A stretch of DNA of 64,000 bases from Luteimonas wenzhouensis (GCF_007859305.1 NZ_VOHE01000004.1:1-64000), one strand, 5' to 3'. Counted from the stretch's first letter, positions 28,005 to 37,711 are shown. Numbers and translations are program-made. Notes: generated by a model from the letters alone, not told the origin.

Positions 28005-28171
28005 GGTCCGCCGGCGTTGCGTGCCTGCCGTCGCCGCGCCGGCGCGACCGGTCCTGCCGGTCGCCGATCTCTGAACGTCCCTGCTACGCCTGCCGCCGCA
28101 ACCTGAACCGCGCAGCCGATCCCGGCACAATGCGCTGTCGCGTTCCCCCATTGCCCGCGAGGTAAGTTCCG

Positions 28172-28480
28172 ATGCGCAAGATCCTGACCGTCTCCCTGGC
28201 CCTGGCGCTGTCCGCGTGCACCTGGGTGCACATGGCGCCGGGCGCGGCCGCGGTGAGGGTCGCCTCCAGCCCGCCGGCCGGTTGCGAGAAGCGCGGCGAG
28301 GTGGAGGTCTCGGTGAAGCACTCGATCGCCTTCATCGAGCGCAACCCGATCAAGGTCCGCGACGAGCTCGAGACCCTGGCCCGCAACGAGGCCCCGGGCC
28401 TGCAGGCCGACACCATCCACCCGCTGACCGACCCGGTCCGCGGCAGCCAGCGCTTCGCGGCCTGGCGTTGCGGGCGCTGA
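28172..28480 (+). CDS. DUF4156-type lipoprotein
   Basis: A 102-residue protein with a lipoprotein signal (MRKILTVSLALALSACTW, Cys16). The mature part is ACTWVHMAPGAAAVRVA, a Cys-bearing segment (PPAGCEKRGEVEVSV) and VRDELETLARNEAPGLQADTI, as in DUF4156 proteins. Its C-terminal Cys may pair with the first one. The function is unknown. The start has a weak ribosome binding site (GAGGTAAG). Confidence 0.85.
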   Translation: MRKILTVSLALALSACTWVHMAPGAAAVRVASSPPAGCEKRGEVEVSVKHSIAFIERNPIKVRDELETLARNEAPGLQADTIHPLTDPVRGSQRFAAWRCGR

Positions 28481-28817
28481 GCCCGGCCGGGTCCCGGGGC
28501 CGCACCGATCCTCCGGCGGTGCCAATCGGGATGGCCGGAGTCGGGACCGACGAAGAAGCCGAAGCCTGAGCGACGACTGGTCCGTTGACGTCGCCGCCGT
28601 GGGGCCCCGGCGCGGAGGTGTCTGCCGATCCGGCGTGGGGGCTGGCACCGCCTCGCTCCGGCCGCTGGCATCCGCTCCGACCGCTGCGTCCCCCGGGAAA
28701 AGGAGCCACTGCCCTGTCGGCGCAGGATCTGGCCGCGCCCCCGTTCAGCCGAATCATGCGCACCGGGGCGGGAAGGGGTACCCTATACGGCTCCGTTTGT
28801 TGCATAGCAGCACGCCC
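28481..28817. other. Intergenic stretch before oleA
   Basis: A 337-base region without a supported gene. Readable frames here have no conserved features. The last part, near 28788-28796, contains CCCTATACGG, a possible -10-like element about 25 bases before the oleA start, within lower-GC sequence ending TTTGTTGCATAGCAG. This is the likely oleA promoter region. Confidence 0.4.
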
Positions 28818-29834
28818 ATGCTCTTCCAGCACGTCGCCATCGCCGGCCTGGCCCACATCGACGCTCCCCGCCGGCTGTCCTCGGCGGAGATCAATGCGCG
28901 GCTCAAGCCGACCCTCGACCGCCTCGGGATCAAGGCCGACGTGCTCGGCGACATCGCGGGCATCCACTCGCGCTACCTGTGGGAGGACAATGTCCAGGCC
29001 TCCGATGTCGCCACCCTGGCGGGGGTGAAGGCGCTGGCCGATGCCGGCATCGATCCGGACAAGGTCGGCCTGCTGGTCAACACCTCGGTCAGCCGCGACT
29101 ACCTCGAGCCGTCCACCGCGAGCATCGTCTCCGGCAACCTCGGCCTGCCCGAGACCTGCCAGAACTTCGACGTCGCCAACGCCTGCCTGGCCTTCATCAA
29201 CGGCATGGACATCGCCAGCCGCATGATCGAGCGCGGCGAGATCGACTACGCCCTGATCGTCGACGGCGAGACCGCGAACCTGGCCTACGAGAAGACCCTC
29301 GAGCGCCTGACCCGCGAGGACGCCACCGAGGAACAGTTCCGTAACGAACTGGCCACCCTCACCCTCGGCTCCGGCGCCGCGGCCATGGTGCTGGCCCGGG
29401 CCGAACTGGCGCCGGGCGCGCCGCGCTACAAGGGTGGCGTCACCCGCGCGGCCACCGAGTGGAACAAGCTCTGCCGCGGCAACCTCGACGGCATGATCAC
29501 CGACACCCGCACCCTGCTGCTGGAAGGCATCAAGCTGGCGCAGAAGACTTTCGCCGCGGCCCGCCAGGCGCTGGGCTGGGCGGTCGAGGAACTCGACCAG
29601 TACGTGATCCACCAGGTGAGCAAGGTCCACACCGCGGCCTTCACCAAGGCCATCGGCATCGACCCGAAGAAGGTCATGACCATCTTCGGCGAGCACGGCA
29701 ACATCGGCCCGGCCTCGGTGCCGATCGTGCTCTCGAAGCTGCGCGAGATGGGCCGCCTGAAGAAGGGCGACCGCGTGGCGCTGCTGGGCATCGGCTCGGG
29801 CCTGAACTGCTCGATGGCCGAAGTGGTCTGGTAA
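28818..29834 (+). CDS. oleA: OleA, thiolase-fold fatty acyl-CoA condensing enzyme
   Basis: A 338-residue enzyme that condenses two fatty acyl-CoA molecules to a 2-alkyl-3-ketoacid, the first step of long-chain olefin synthesis. The nucleophile is Cys123 in FDVANACLAFINGMDIA, with the OleA-specific Glu97 in SRDYLEPSTASIVSGN. The remaining catalytic residues lie in VIHQVS and GEHGNIGPASVPIVL. Length and sequence closely match Xanthomonas OleA. Its partners oleB, oleC and oleD are 10.4 kb downstream rather than adjacent. Confidence 0.95.
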   Translation: MLFQHVAIAGLAHIDAPRRLSSAEINARLKPTLDRLGIKADVLGDIAGIHSRYLWEDNVQASDVATLAGVKALADAGIDPDKVGLLVNTSVSRDYLEPSTASIVSGNLGLPETCQNFDVANACLAFINGMDIASRMIERGEIDYALIVDGETANLAYEKTLERLTREDATEEQFRNELATLTLGSGAAAMVLARAELAPGAPRYKGGVTRAATEWNKLCRGNLDGMITDTRTLLLEGIKLAQKTFAAARQALGWAVEELDQYVIHQVSKVHTAAFTKAIGIDPKKVMTIFGEHGNIGPASVPIVLSKLREMGRLKKGDRVALLGIGSGLNCSMAEVVW

Positions 29835-29856
29835 CGCGCGCCGCCGGGCGGTGAAG

Positions 29857-29881
29857 CGAGGGCCGGCCCGTCCGGCCCTCG
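29857..29881 (+). terminator. Hairpin terminator candidate after oleA
   Basis: A perfect 10-base stem, CGAGGGCCGG and CCGGCCCTCG, with a CCCGT loop begins 23 bases after the oleA stop. It is followed by TCGTCG rather than a T run, so termination may be weak or Rho-assisted. Confidence 0.6.
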
Positions 29882-29905
29882 TCGTGTCCGGTGTCCGGGC
29901 GCGGG

Positions 29906-29980
29906 ACATGTATCAGGATCCGGGGACGATTGAACATGTCGGCCCGGACATGTACAAGAAATCCAATTCTCTATACATGT
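29906..29980. promoter_or_regulatory. Four ACATGT boxes upstream of fic
   Basis: The palindrome ACATGT occurs at 29906, 29934, 29948 and 29975, spaced 28, 14 and 27 bases apart. The last is 16 bases before the fic start. The surroundings fall to clearly lower GC than the flanks (AAGAAATCCAATTC lies between boxes three and four). This looks like an operator array. The Fic protein's own C-terminal winged helix is a possible ligand, but this is inference. Confidence 0.5.
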
Positions 29981-29990
29981 AGAGCGTGCA

Positions 29991-31063
29991 ATGTCCCTGC
30001 CATCCCTGCACGCGCTGGACCCTGCACGCTTCGAGACCGTTGCCATCCTGAAGCGGCTGGCGGCCGCCAGCCGGGCCCTTGCCGAGCTCAAGGGCGTGGC
30101 GGCCACCATTCCCAACCAGGGATCCTGGTCAGCACCCTCACGCTGCAGGAGGCGAGGGACAGTTCCGCGATCGAGAACATCGTCACCACCCAGGACGACC
30201 TGTACCGCGACGAGGATCCGGCCGACGCCGTGGGCACCGCGGTCAAGGAGGTCCTGCGCTACCGTCAGGCGCTGCGCGCCGGCTACAGCCGGGTCCGCGA
30301 GACCGGCCTGCTGACGCTCAACACGATCCTCGACGTCCAGCAGCAGCTCGAATGCAACCGCGCGGGCTTGCGCAGGTTGCCGGGCACGGCCCTGCGCGAC
30401 GCGGCAGGCAACCTGGTGTACGAGCCGCCGCCCGACGCCAACGAGGTGCGCCGGCTGATGGGGGACCTGGAACGCTTCATCCACGACGATCCGCCGTTCC
30501 CCGCCGACCCGCTGGTGAAGATGGCGCTGGTCCACCACCAGTTCGAGAGCATCCATCCCTTTTACGACGGCAACGGGCGCACCGGCCGCATCGTCAACGT
30601 GCTTTACCTGGTGAAGGAAGGGCTGCTCGACATCCCGGTGCTCTACCTCAGCCGCCACATCGTGCGCACCAAGCCGGACTACTACCGCCTGCTGCATGCG
30701 GTGCGCGAGGCGGATGCGTGGGAAGACTGGGTGCTGTACATGCTCGACGCCGTGGCCGCCACCGCGTCCGAGACCGTGGCCACCGTCCAGGCCATCCGCC
30801 GGCTGCTCCAGGACACCAAGCAGCGCATCCGCGCCAACTACAGGTTCTACAGCCAGGACCTCATCAACAACCTGTTCAACCACCCCTACACCCGGGTCGA
30901 GTTCGCGCAGCGCGAACTCGGCGTGTCGCGCATCACCGCCACGCGCTACCTCGATGCGCTGGCGGCCGATGGCGTGCTGGAGAAGATCCGGGTGGGTCGC
31001 AACAACTACTACATCAACCGGCCGTTGTTCGCGCTGTTGAGCGCGGGAGCGTCACCACCGTGA
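29991..31063 (+). pseudogene. Fic-family protein, frameshifted
   Basis: A fic gene split over two frames. The first runs from ATG 29991 (LHALDPARFETVAILKRLA, VAATIPNQ) to about 30120. The second continues from 30122 with ILVSTLTLQEARDSSAIEN to 31063. One base is missing after CAGG at 30119-30122; restoring it gives 357 residues. Fic enzymes transfer AMP to target proteins. The catalytic motif HPFYDGNGRTGR is intact, and SSAIEN fits the inhibitory S/TxxxE(G/N) motif of the class with an N-terminal inhibitory helix. The C-terminus is a winged helix (FAQRELGVSRITATRYLDAL). Its stop overlaps the next start (GTGA), so the two genes form one unit. A consensus error could explain the frameshift. Confidence 0.82.
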
Positions 31064-34000
31064 GCGAAGCCCACCACCACGACGCCGACGGGTTCATCGC
31101 CAAGTGGCAGGGCGTGCCCGCCAGCGAGCTGTCCACGTCGCAGAGCTTCCTGATCGAACTGTGCGAGCTGTTGGGGGGTGCCGCGCCCGCATCCAACGCC
31201 CGAGCAGGACTACATGTTCGAGCGTCCGGTCACCTTCGTGCACGGCGACGGCGGCACCAGCGTCGGCCGCATCGACCTGTACCGCCGCGGCGCCTTCGTG
31301 CTCGAGTCCAAGAAGCTGCGCCAGGGCACCGGCCACAAGGGCTTCGACGACGCCCTGCTGCGCGCGCGCAGCCAGGCCGAGGCCTACGCCCGTGCGCTGC
31401 CCGCCAGCGAGGGGCGCCCACCGTTCCTGGTGGTGGTGGACGTGGGCCGCCGCATCGAGCTGTATTCGGAGTTCAGCCGTTCCGGCGGCACCTACGTCCC
31501 GTTCCCGGACCCGAGCAGCCACCGCATCGCGCTGCAGGACCTGCGCAGGGACGAGATCCGCGAGCGCCTGCGCCGGGTCTGGCTCGACCCGATGTCGCTG
31601 GACCCCAGCCGCGAGTCCGCGCGCGTCACCCGGGACATCGCCCACCGCCTCGCCCGGCTGGCACGCAGCCTGGAACAGGCCGGCCACGCGCCGGAACAGG
31701 TGGCCCAGTTCCTGATGCGCTGCCTGTTCACCATGTTCGCCGAGGACGTCCACCTGCTGCCGGACAACGCCTTCCGCGAACTGCTGCACAGGTACCGCGA
31801 ACAGCCCGACGTGGCCATGCGCATACTCGCCCAGCTGTGGCGCGACATGGACGCCGGCGGCTTCTCGGCCGTGCTGGCCCACGACGTGCTGCGGTTCAAC
31901 GGCAAGCTGTTCAAGAGCCCGGACACCCTGCCCCTGGACGGCGACCAGATCGACCTGCTGGTCGAGGCCGCGAAGGCCGACTGGCGCCATGTCGAACCGG
32001 CCATCTTCGGCACCCTGCTGGAACGCGCGCTGGACGCGAAGGAGCGCCACAAGCTCGGCGCCCACTACACCCCGCGCGCCTACGTCGAGCGCCTGGTGCT
32101 GCCCACGGTGATCGAGCCGCTGCGGCAGGAATGGGGCCTGGCGCAGGCCGCCGCGGGCACGCTGGCGGGCGAGGGCAAGGCCGACGAGGCGGTGCAGGAA
32201 CTGCTGCGCTTCCACCATCGCCTGTGCAGCGTGCGCGTGCTGGACCCGGCCTGCGGCTCCGGCAACTTCCTGTACGTGACCCTGGAGCACCTCAAGCGCC
32301 TGGAGGGCGAGGTGCTCAATGCGCTGGACGAGCTCGGCTACCGCCAGGCCGGGCTGGCGCTGGGCGGGGACCGCGCCGACGCCCTGGGCGGCGAGACGGT
32401 GGACCCGCACAACCTGCTGGGCATCGAGCTGAACCCGCGTGCTGCGGCCATCGCCGAGGTGGTGCTGTGGATCGGCTACCTGCAGTGGCACTTCCGCACC
32501 CGCGGCGACGTGAACCCGCCGCAGCCTGTGGTGCGCGACTTCCGCAACATCGAGTGCCGCGACGCGGTGCTGGCCTACGACGGGGTCGAGCTGGTCACCG
32601 ACGAACACGGCCGCCCGGTCACGCGCTGGGACGGCGAGACCATGAAACCCTCGCCCGTCACCGGCGAGCCGGTGCCCGACGAGACCGCGTGCAAGCCGGT
32701 GGAGCGTTACGTCAACCCGCGCAAGGCGGCCTGGCCGAAGGCGGACTTCGTGGTGGGCAACCCGCCGTTCATCGGCAACAAGCGCATGCGCCTTGCGCTG
32801 GGTGACGGCTACGTGGAAGCCCTGCGCAGCGCATGGCCGGAAGTACCGGAAACCTCGGATTTTGTCATGTACTGGTGGCACTACGCCGCGCAGCTGACCC
32901 GGCAGGGTGCGCTGGAACGGTTCGGATTCATCACGACCAACTCGATCCGGCAGACGTTCAATCAGCGGGTTGTTCAGCCTCATCTTTCAGACAAAAAGGG
33001 GGCACTATTCTTGGCGTTTGCGATTCCCGATCACCCGTGGGTGGATGGATCGGATGGTGCCGCAGTACGCATTGCCATGACGGTCGCGACGAGGGAGGTG
33101 GCTACTGGGATTCTCCAGACCGTGGTCATGGAAGACGCGATGGAACATGGTGAGTTCAGTATCCAGCTTGCGACTCAACGTGGACAGATCCAGTCAAATC
33201 TTCGGGTCGGAGCAAACATCAACAGCGCACGCCCGCTCATTGCAAATAGGGGCATCTGCTTCCAGGGTGTGAAGCTCGTCGGCAGTGGCTTCCGTCTGGA
33301 TGAAGCCACATATATGGCACAGGATAAGGAGGATCGCCCTGTTCTCAGAGAATACTGGACCGGTCGCGATGTCACAGCACGCCGCGTTCCGGAGTGGGTG
33401 ATCGACTTTTTCGGAATGGAAGAAGACGAGGCGAGAAAACAACACCCACGCCTTTACCAGAAGCTCGTTCACGATGTGAAGCCGTTCCGCGATCAGGTTG
33501 CACGCGCCAGTCACCGGGAGCGGTGGTGGGTGTTCGGCGAGCCGCGCCCGGGGCTCCGCAAGGCCCTTAAAGGACTGAACCGCTACCTGGCAACCTCTGA
33601 GGTGTCCAAGTTCAGGACATTCGTTTTCCTGCCTTGGCCGGATACGTTGCCTGACGGATCATTGATGGCTATCGCCATCGAAGATGCTTTCTTTGCTGGC
33701 GTTCTATCCAGTGTGGTGCACATAACCTGGACGTTAGCAACCAGCGGAACCCTAGAGAATCGCCCTCGATACAACAATACACAGTGCTTTAGTAACTTTC
33801 CTTTTCCCGACATTGAGACTGTTGAAGGCGCGGACATCCGGCGTTTGGTCGAGGAACTAGACGCCCACCGCAAGCGCCAGCAGGCCGCGCATCCCGGCCT
33901 GACTCTGACCGGGATGTACAACGTGCTGGAGAAGCTGCGCGCGGGCGAGCCGCTGAGCGCGAAGGAGCGCGCCATCCACGAGCAGGGACTGGTGTCGGTG

Positions 34001-34564
34001 CTGCGCCAGCTGCACGACGACCTCGACGCCGCCGTGCTCGAAGCCTATGGGTGGTCCGACCTGCTGCCGCTGCTGCGCGTGGCGCATGGCAACGAGTCGC
34101 CGGCCGAAGGCCAAAGCCGGGAGGATGCGAAGCGCGCGTTCGAGGAGGCGGTGCTGGATCGGCTGGTCGCGCTCAACGCCGAGCGCGCCGCCGAGGAGGC
34201 GCGCGGCATCGTGCGCTGGCTGCGCCCGGAGTTCCAGAATCCCGCGGGCGGTGGCCAGGCGCCGGAGCAGCCCGCCCTGGGCGGCGTGGAGCACGACGGG
34301 GGCGACGCGGCGGAGGAGGCCATCGTCGCAGCAGTGGCGGTGCAGGCCGGCAACAAGCCGAAGCCCTGGCCCAGGGATGCGGTGGAGCAGGTGCGCGCGG
34401 TGGCCGAGGTGCTGGCCGGCAGCGCGCATCCGCTGTCGGTGGACGACGTGGCGGCCCGCTTCACCGCACGCGGCCCATGGAAGCGGCGCCTGCCGCAGTT
34501 GCTCGACATGCTCGTGGCACTGGGCCGCGCGCGCGAGCAGGACGGCCGCTACGAACCGGCATGA
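31060..34564 (+). pseudogene. MmeI-like type IIL restriction-modification enzyme, frameshifted
   Basis: A single-chain restriction-methylation enzyme of about 1167 residues once one base is removed. The N-terminal frame from GTG 31060 (GFIAKWQGVPASEL, FLIELCELLG) breaks in a six-G run at 31173-31178; the body runs unbroken from there to 34564. The nuclease site is Asp72-x9-Glu82-x-Lys84 (RIDLYRRGAFVLESKK), the spacing known from MmeI. The adenine methyltransferase has DPACGSGNF (about 395) and NPPF (about 567), with AIFGTLLERALDAKERHKLGAHYTP before them. The target-recognition part (about 597-930) is coded by DNA of about 50% GC. The body could be expressed from GTG 31178 without the first 39 residues. 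The G run suggests phase variation, decay or sequencing error. Confidence 0.85.
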
Positions 34565-34600
34565 CCGCGCGGCCGCGCCGCGCGGCAGTCCGCTTCCCGG

Positions 34601-35332
34601 CTACTGCGCCCCGCAGCACTTCTTGTATTTCTTCCCGCTGCCGCAGGGGCACGGGTCGTTGCGGCCCGGGCCGTCGTCGCGGCGCAACGGGGTGCGCGGG
34701 GTGAGCGCCTCGACCCGGTGGCGGTTGAGGTCGGCCAGCATGCCGGGGACGCTCATGATGATTTCCAGCCGCTCGCGGTAGGTCACCGGCGCGGCCGGGG
34801 CGGTGGGGTCGGCCGGGTCGATGACCTCGCCGCTGGCGAGCCGGTCGAGCAGGTCGAGCGCCTCGCCGATCCAGTCGTGCCCGTCCAGCCAGCGGTCCCA
34901 GGCCTCCTCGCGCAGGGCCACGCCCTCGAAGAAGCCCAGCGCCCAGTCGTGGCCGACGTCGAGTTCGTCCTCGTGCAGCGCGTCCTCGCCCTCGAGTTCG
35001 GGATCCTCCGGCAGCCACATCAGCGGCGCGAGGTGCTCGGGCAGGTCGTCGCCCTCGAAGCGCGCGCGCGCGGCGCACATCGCCAGGTGCGCGTCGAGCA
35101 GGCCGTGGACCTCGCGGCGTTCGGCCTCGCTGTCCCAGCGCGGCTCCTTGCCGCCCCAGACCACCGGCCTCCATTCGTCCGCCGGGATGTCTTCGGGCGA
35201 AACCGCCAGGGCGGAGAGGAAGCCGTCGAGCGCTTCGAGGTTGAAGCCGCGGAACGGGACCGCGCGCCGGTCGAGCAGGTCGGACAGGCGTTCGATCTGG
35301 CCGTCGTCGAGGCCGGGAGGTGCAGCGGTCAT
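34601..35332 (-). CDS. UPF0149/YecA-like protein with SEC-C motif
   Basis: A 243-residue cytosolic protein. The N-terminal part ([28 protein letters not shown]) matches the UPF0149/YecA family. The acidic middle has [14 protein letters not shown]. The C-terminus ends with the zinc-binding SEC-C motif [19 protein letters not shown], found also in SecA. A role in ribosome or Sec-linked processes has been proposed for YecA relatives, but none is established for this one. ATG 35332 is preferred; ATG 35362 is in frame and adds ten residues. It is convergent with the restriction gene. Confidence 0.88.
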   Translation of the reverse strand: MTAAPPGLDDGQIERLSDLLDRRAVPFRGFNLEALDGFLSALAVSPEDIPADEWRPVVWGGKEPRWDSEAERREVHGLLDAHLAMCAARARFEGDDLPEHLAPLMWLPEDPELEGEDALHEDELDVGHDWALGFFEGVALREEAWDRWLDGHDWIGEALDLLDRLASGEVIDPADPTAPAAPVTYRERLEIIMSVPGMLADLNRHRVEALTPRTPLRRDDGPGRNDPCPCGSGKKYKKCCGAQ

Positions 35333-35428
35333 GGGCGAAGGCTCGTGCGTTGAAACGTGCATGGTAGCCGCCCGCGGCGGCCTCCCGCCGGGAGACGCCA
35401 CCGCAGGCCCCGCGCCCCCGCGGTGCTC

Positions 35429-36166
35429 CTACAGGATCCAGCCGCCGTCGACGGTCAGTTCGGCGCCGGTGACGAAGCTCGCGTCCGGGCCCGCGAGGTA
35501 GGCCACCGCGGCGGCGATGTCCTCCGGCTTGCCGATGCGCTTGAGCGGCGTGGCCTCGACGCCGGCCTTGAGCGCCTCGGGATCGACGCCGCCGAGCATC
35601 GGCGTCTCGATGTAACCCGGGTGCACCGAGTTGACGCGGATGTGGTCGGGCGCGAACTCGACCGCGGCGGTCTTGGTCATGCCGCGCACCGCCCACTTGG
35701 TGCCGACGTAGGCGCCGGACCCGGCGAGCCCGAGCTGCCCGGCGATGGAGCTGATGTTGACGATGCTGCCGCCGCCGGCCGCGCGCATCGGCGCCAGCGC
35801 GTGGCGCATGCCCAGGAACGTGCCGAACTGGTTGACCCGGAACTGGCGCTCGACGCCGGCGAGGTCGGCCTCTTCGATGGTCCCGGCCTCGTAGATGCCG
35901 GCGTTGTTGACCAGGACGTCGAGCCGGCCGAAGGCCGCGAGCGTGGCCTCGACCACGGCCCGCCAGGCGCCGTCGTCGGTGACGTCGTGGGCGAAGAAGC
36001 GGGCGCGCTCGCCAAGCTGCGCCGCCAGCGCCTGGCCGTCGGCCTCGAGCACGTCGGTAATGGCGACGTGCGCGCCGTCGGCATGCAGCCTGCGCACGAT
36101 GGCCGCGCCGATGCCGCGCGCGCCGCCGGTGACCAGGGCGGTCCTGCCTGCCAGTGGAGTCCCCAT
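35429..36166 (-). CDS. SDR-family oxidoreductase
   Basis: A 245-residue classical SDR. Cofactor motif TALVTGGARGIGAAIVRRL, acidic NAD-preferring end of strand 2 (AITDVLEADG), VLVNNAGIYEAG, catalytic Ser in IVNISSIAGQLGLAGSGA and Tyr/Lys in YVGTKWAVRG, then the late motif VHPGYIETPML. It resembles glucose 1-dehydrogenase and hydroxysteroid dehydrogenase-type SDRs. The substrate is unknown. The ATG at 36166 gives a normal N-terminus; upstream in-frame sequence is low-complexity and probably non-coding. Confidence 0.9.
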   Translation of the reverse strand: MGTPLAGRTALVTGGARGIGAAIVRRLHADGAHVAITDVLEADGQALAAQLGERARFFAHDVTDDGAWRAVVEATLAAFGRLDVLVNNAGIYEAGTIEEADLAGVERQFRVNQFGTFLGMRHALAPMRAAGGGSIVNISSIAGQLGLAGSGAYVGTKWAVRGMTKTAAVEFAPDHIRVNSVHPGYIETPMLGGVDPEALKAGVEATPLKRIGKPEDIAAAVAYLAGPDASFVTGAELTVDGGWIL

Positions 36167-36272
36167 GTGCGGCTCCCGTCGATGTGTCCGGCTGCCATGC
36201 TGGCCGGTGGCGGCCGCGGGCGCATTGATCGGGGTCAACGCGGCGGCGGCCGGGACCGCCGCTGGCGTCGCG

Positions 36273-37065
36273 TCAGGCGGGCGTCGGCACCGCTTGCGCG
36301 GGCTGGCCGCTGCGTTCGAAGGCGACTTCACGCAGCGCGCCGCCGACCAGGATCACCCCGGGCAGGCCCGGCGCGACCCCTGCCGCCGCGCCGGCGAGGC
36401 GGCCGAGCGTGGTCAGCGTGCGCCGTTCGCCCGCCTGGGTCGCCGCCTGCACGATCGCGGCCGGGGTGCGCGCGGGCAGGTGGCACAGCAGCGCGCGCGA
36501 GCGCGTCGATCCTGCGCACGCCCATGTAGATCGCGAGCGTGGTGCCGGTGGCGCAGAGCGCGGCCCAGTCCGGTTCGCCATGGTCGGCGGTGTGGGCGGT
36601 GACGAAGGTGACGCCGTGGCAGTGTTCGCGATGGGTGAGCGACACGCCGAGCGACGCGGCGGCGGCGAACGCGGCGCTGACGCCGTTGACGATGCGCACA
36701 GGCACGCCGGCGGCGCGCAGGAACGCGATCTCTTCGCCGGCGCGCCCGAACAGCAGCGCGTCGCCGCCCTTCACCCGCACCACGCGCAGCCCCTGCCGCG
36801 CGTAGCGGCGCATCAGCCGGCAGATGAAGTCCTGCGGCGTGGAGCGGCAGCCGCCGCGCTTGCCCACGCGCAGCACGCGCGCGCCCGGCGCGAGTTCGAC
36901 GATCGCCGGGTCGACCAGTTCGTCGAGCAGCAGCACGTCCGCCGCCTGCAGGTCGCGCACCGCGCGCAGGGTCAGCAGCTCCAGGTCGCCGGGGCCGGCG
37001 GACAGGAGCACGACTTCGGCCGGGATCGGGCGCGGCAGGTGCGGATCGTTGCTGGCGGGGTCCAT
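36273..37065 (-). pseudogene. cobA: Uroporphyrinogen-III C-methyltransferase CobA, frameshifted
   Basis: The enzyme makes precorrin-2 for siroheme, needed by nitrite and sulfite reductase. The first part, from ATG 37065, has VVLLSAGPGDLELLTLRAVR, VRVKGGDALLFGRAGEE and VRIVNGVSAAFAAAASLGV, all typical SAM-methyltransferase motifs. At about 36489-36499 the frame breaks in a GC-repeat tract. The rest (PAAIVQAATQAGERRTLTTLG, then GVILVGGALREV) continues in another frame to 36273. The tract looks two bases (one GC) shorter than expected. It follows the nasA remnant in the same direction, as in nasA-cobA operons, so this looks like decay of nitrate assimilation. A consensus error is the alternative. 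Confidence 0.82.
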
Positions 37066-37090
37066 GGCGGTCTCCGGTGGCGGGGCGGGG

Positions 37091-37711
37091 TCATGCGCGG
37101 ACGGGTTCGGCGACCAGGCGCAGCAGCTGGGGGGTGCAGGAGCCGCAGACCGTGCCGCAGCCAAGGCGCGTGCGCAGCGCGGCGAGGTCGGCGCCGTCGC
37201 GCACCGCGGCGCGGATCTGGGACTCGCTGACCTGGCGGCAGACGCAGACCATCGGGTCGCGCACGGCCGCGGCCGCGGACGAGAACGCGGCCAGGCGCGG
37301 GCCGGTCCAGGGGCGGTCGGCAAGGGCGGCCTGCAGCAGGGCATCGCCGCCGGGTCGCGCGTCGGCCCACAGCACGCCTTCGATCCGCGAGCCGCCGTCG
37401 TCTTCGCGCCAGGCCACGCGCCGCAGCAGGCCGCGGCGCGCGTCGCGGTACTCGAGCGTGTCCGGTCCGGTGTCGAGGTCCAACGCATCCTCCAGCCGCT
37501 GCATCCACGCCGCGGGCATCGGCTCCGCGGCCGCCGCGCGCAGCACCATCCAGGCTTGGTCGTCGCCGGTACTCTCGGCGCAGGGATGCAGTGCCAGCCC
37601 CGCATAGCCGCAGTCGCGCAGCAGTGGCTGCAGCGCGGCGTGCAGTGCCAGCGCATCGCCGCGGCGCGCGGCCAGCAGGTGCCAGCCGAACGTCGCCTTC
37701 TCCACCCGCAC
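37091..37711 (-). pseudogene. nasA: C-terminal remnant of assimilatory nitrate reductase NasA
   Basis: The frame encodes only the last 206 residues or so. The end PMVCVCRQVSESQIRAAV followed by LGCGTVCGSC is the BFD-like [2Fe-2S] domain carried at the C-terminus of many NasA proteins. Before it, EYRDARRGLLRRVAW and GVLWADARPGG also fit the NasA C-terminal region. The large molybdopterin-binding part, usually several hundred residues, is absent: an in-frame stop lies just upstream and the bphP gene begins 145 bases away, with a GTAG repeat at the break. The remnant might still be translated from GTG 37711, but it could not reduce nitrate. Confidence 0.75.

Noticed and set aside
28585-29028. 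A plus-strand frame leading into oleA
   Set aside because: In its second half it overlaps oleA in another phase and its N-terminal part lacks conserved features; the region is better read as leader.
32850-33855. A separate low-GC gene or mobile element inserted in the RM gene
   Set aside because: The RM frame is open through the whole patch and the protein is of normal length for the family, so a domain exchange fits better than an insertion.
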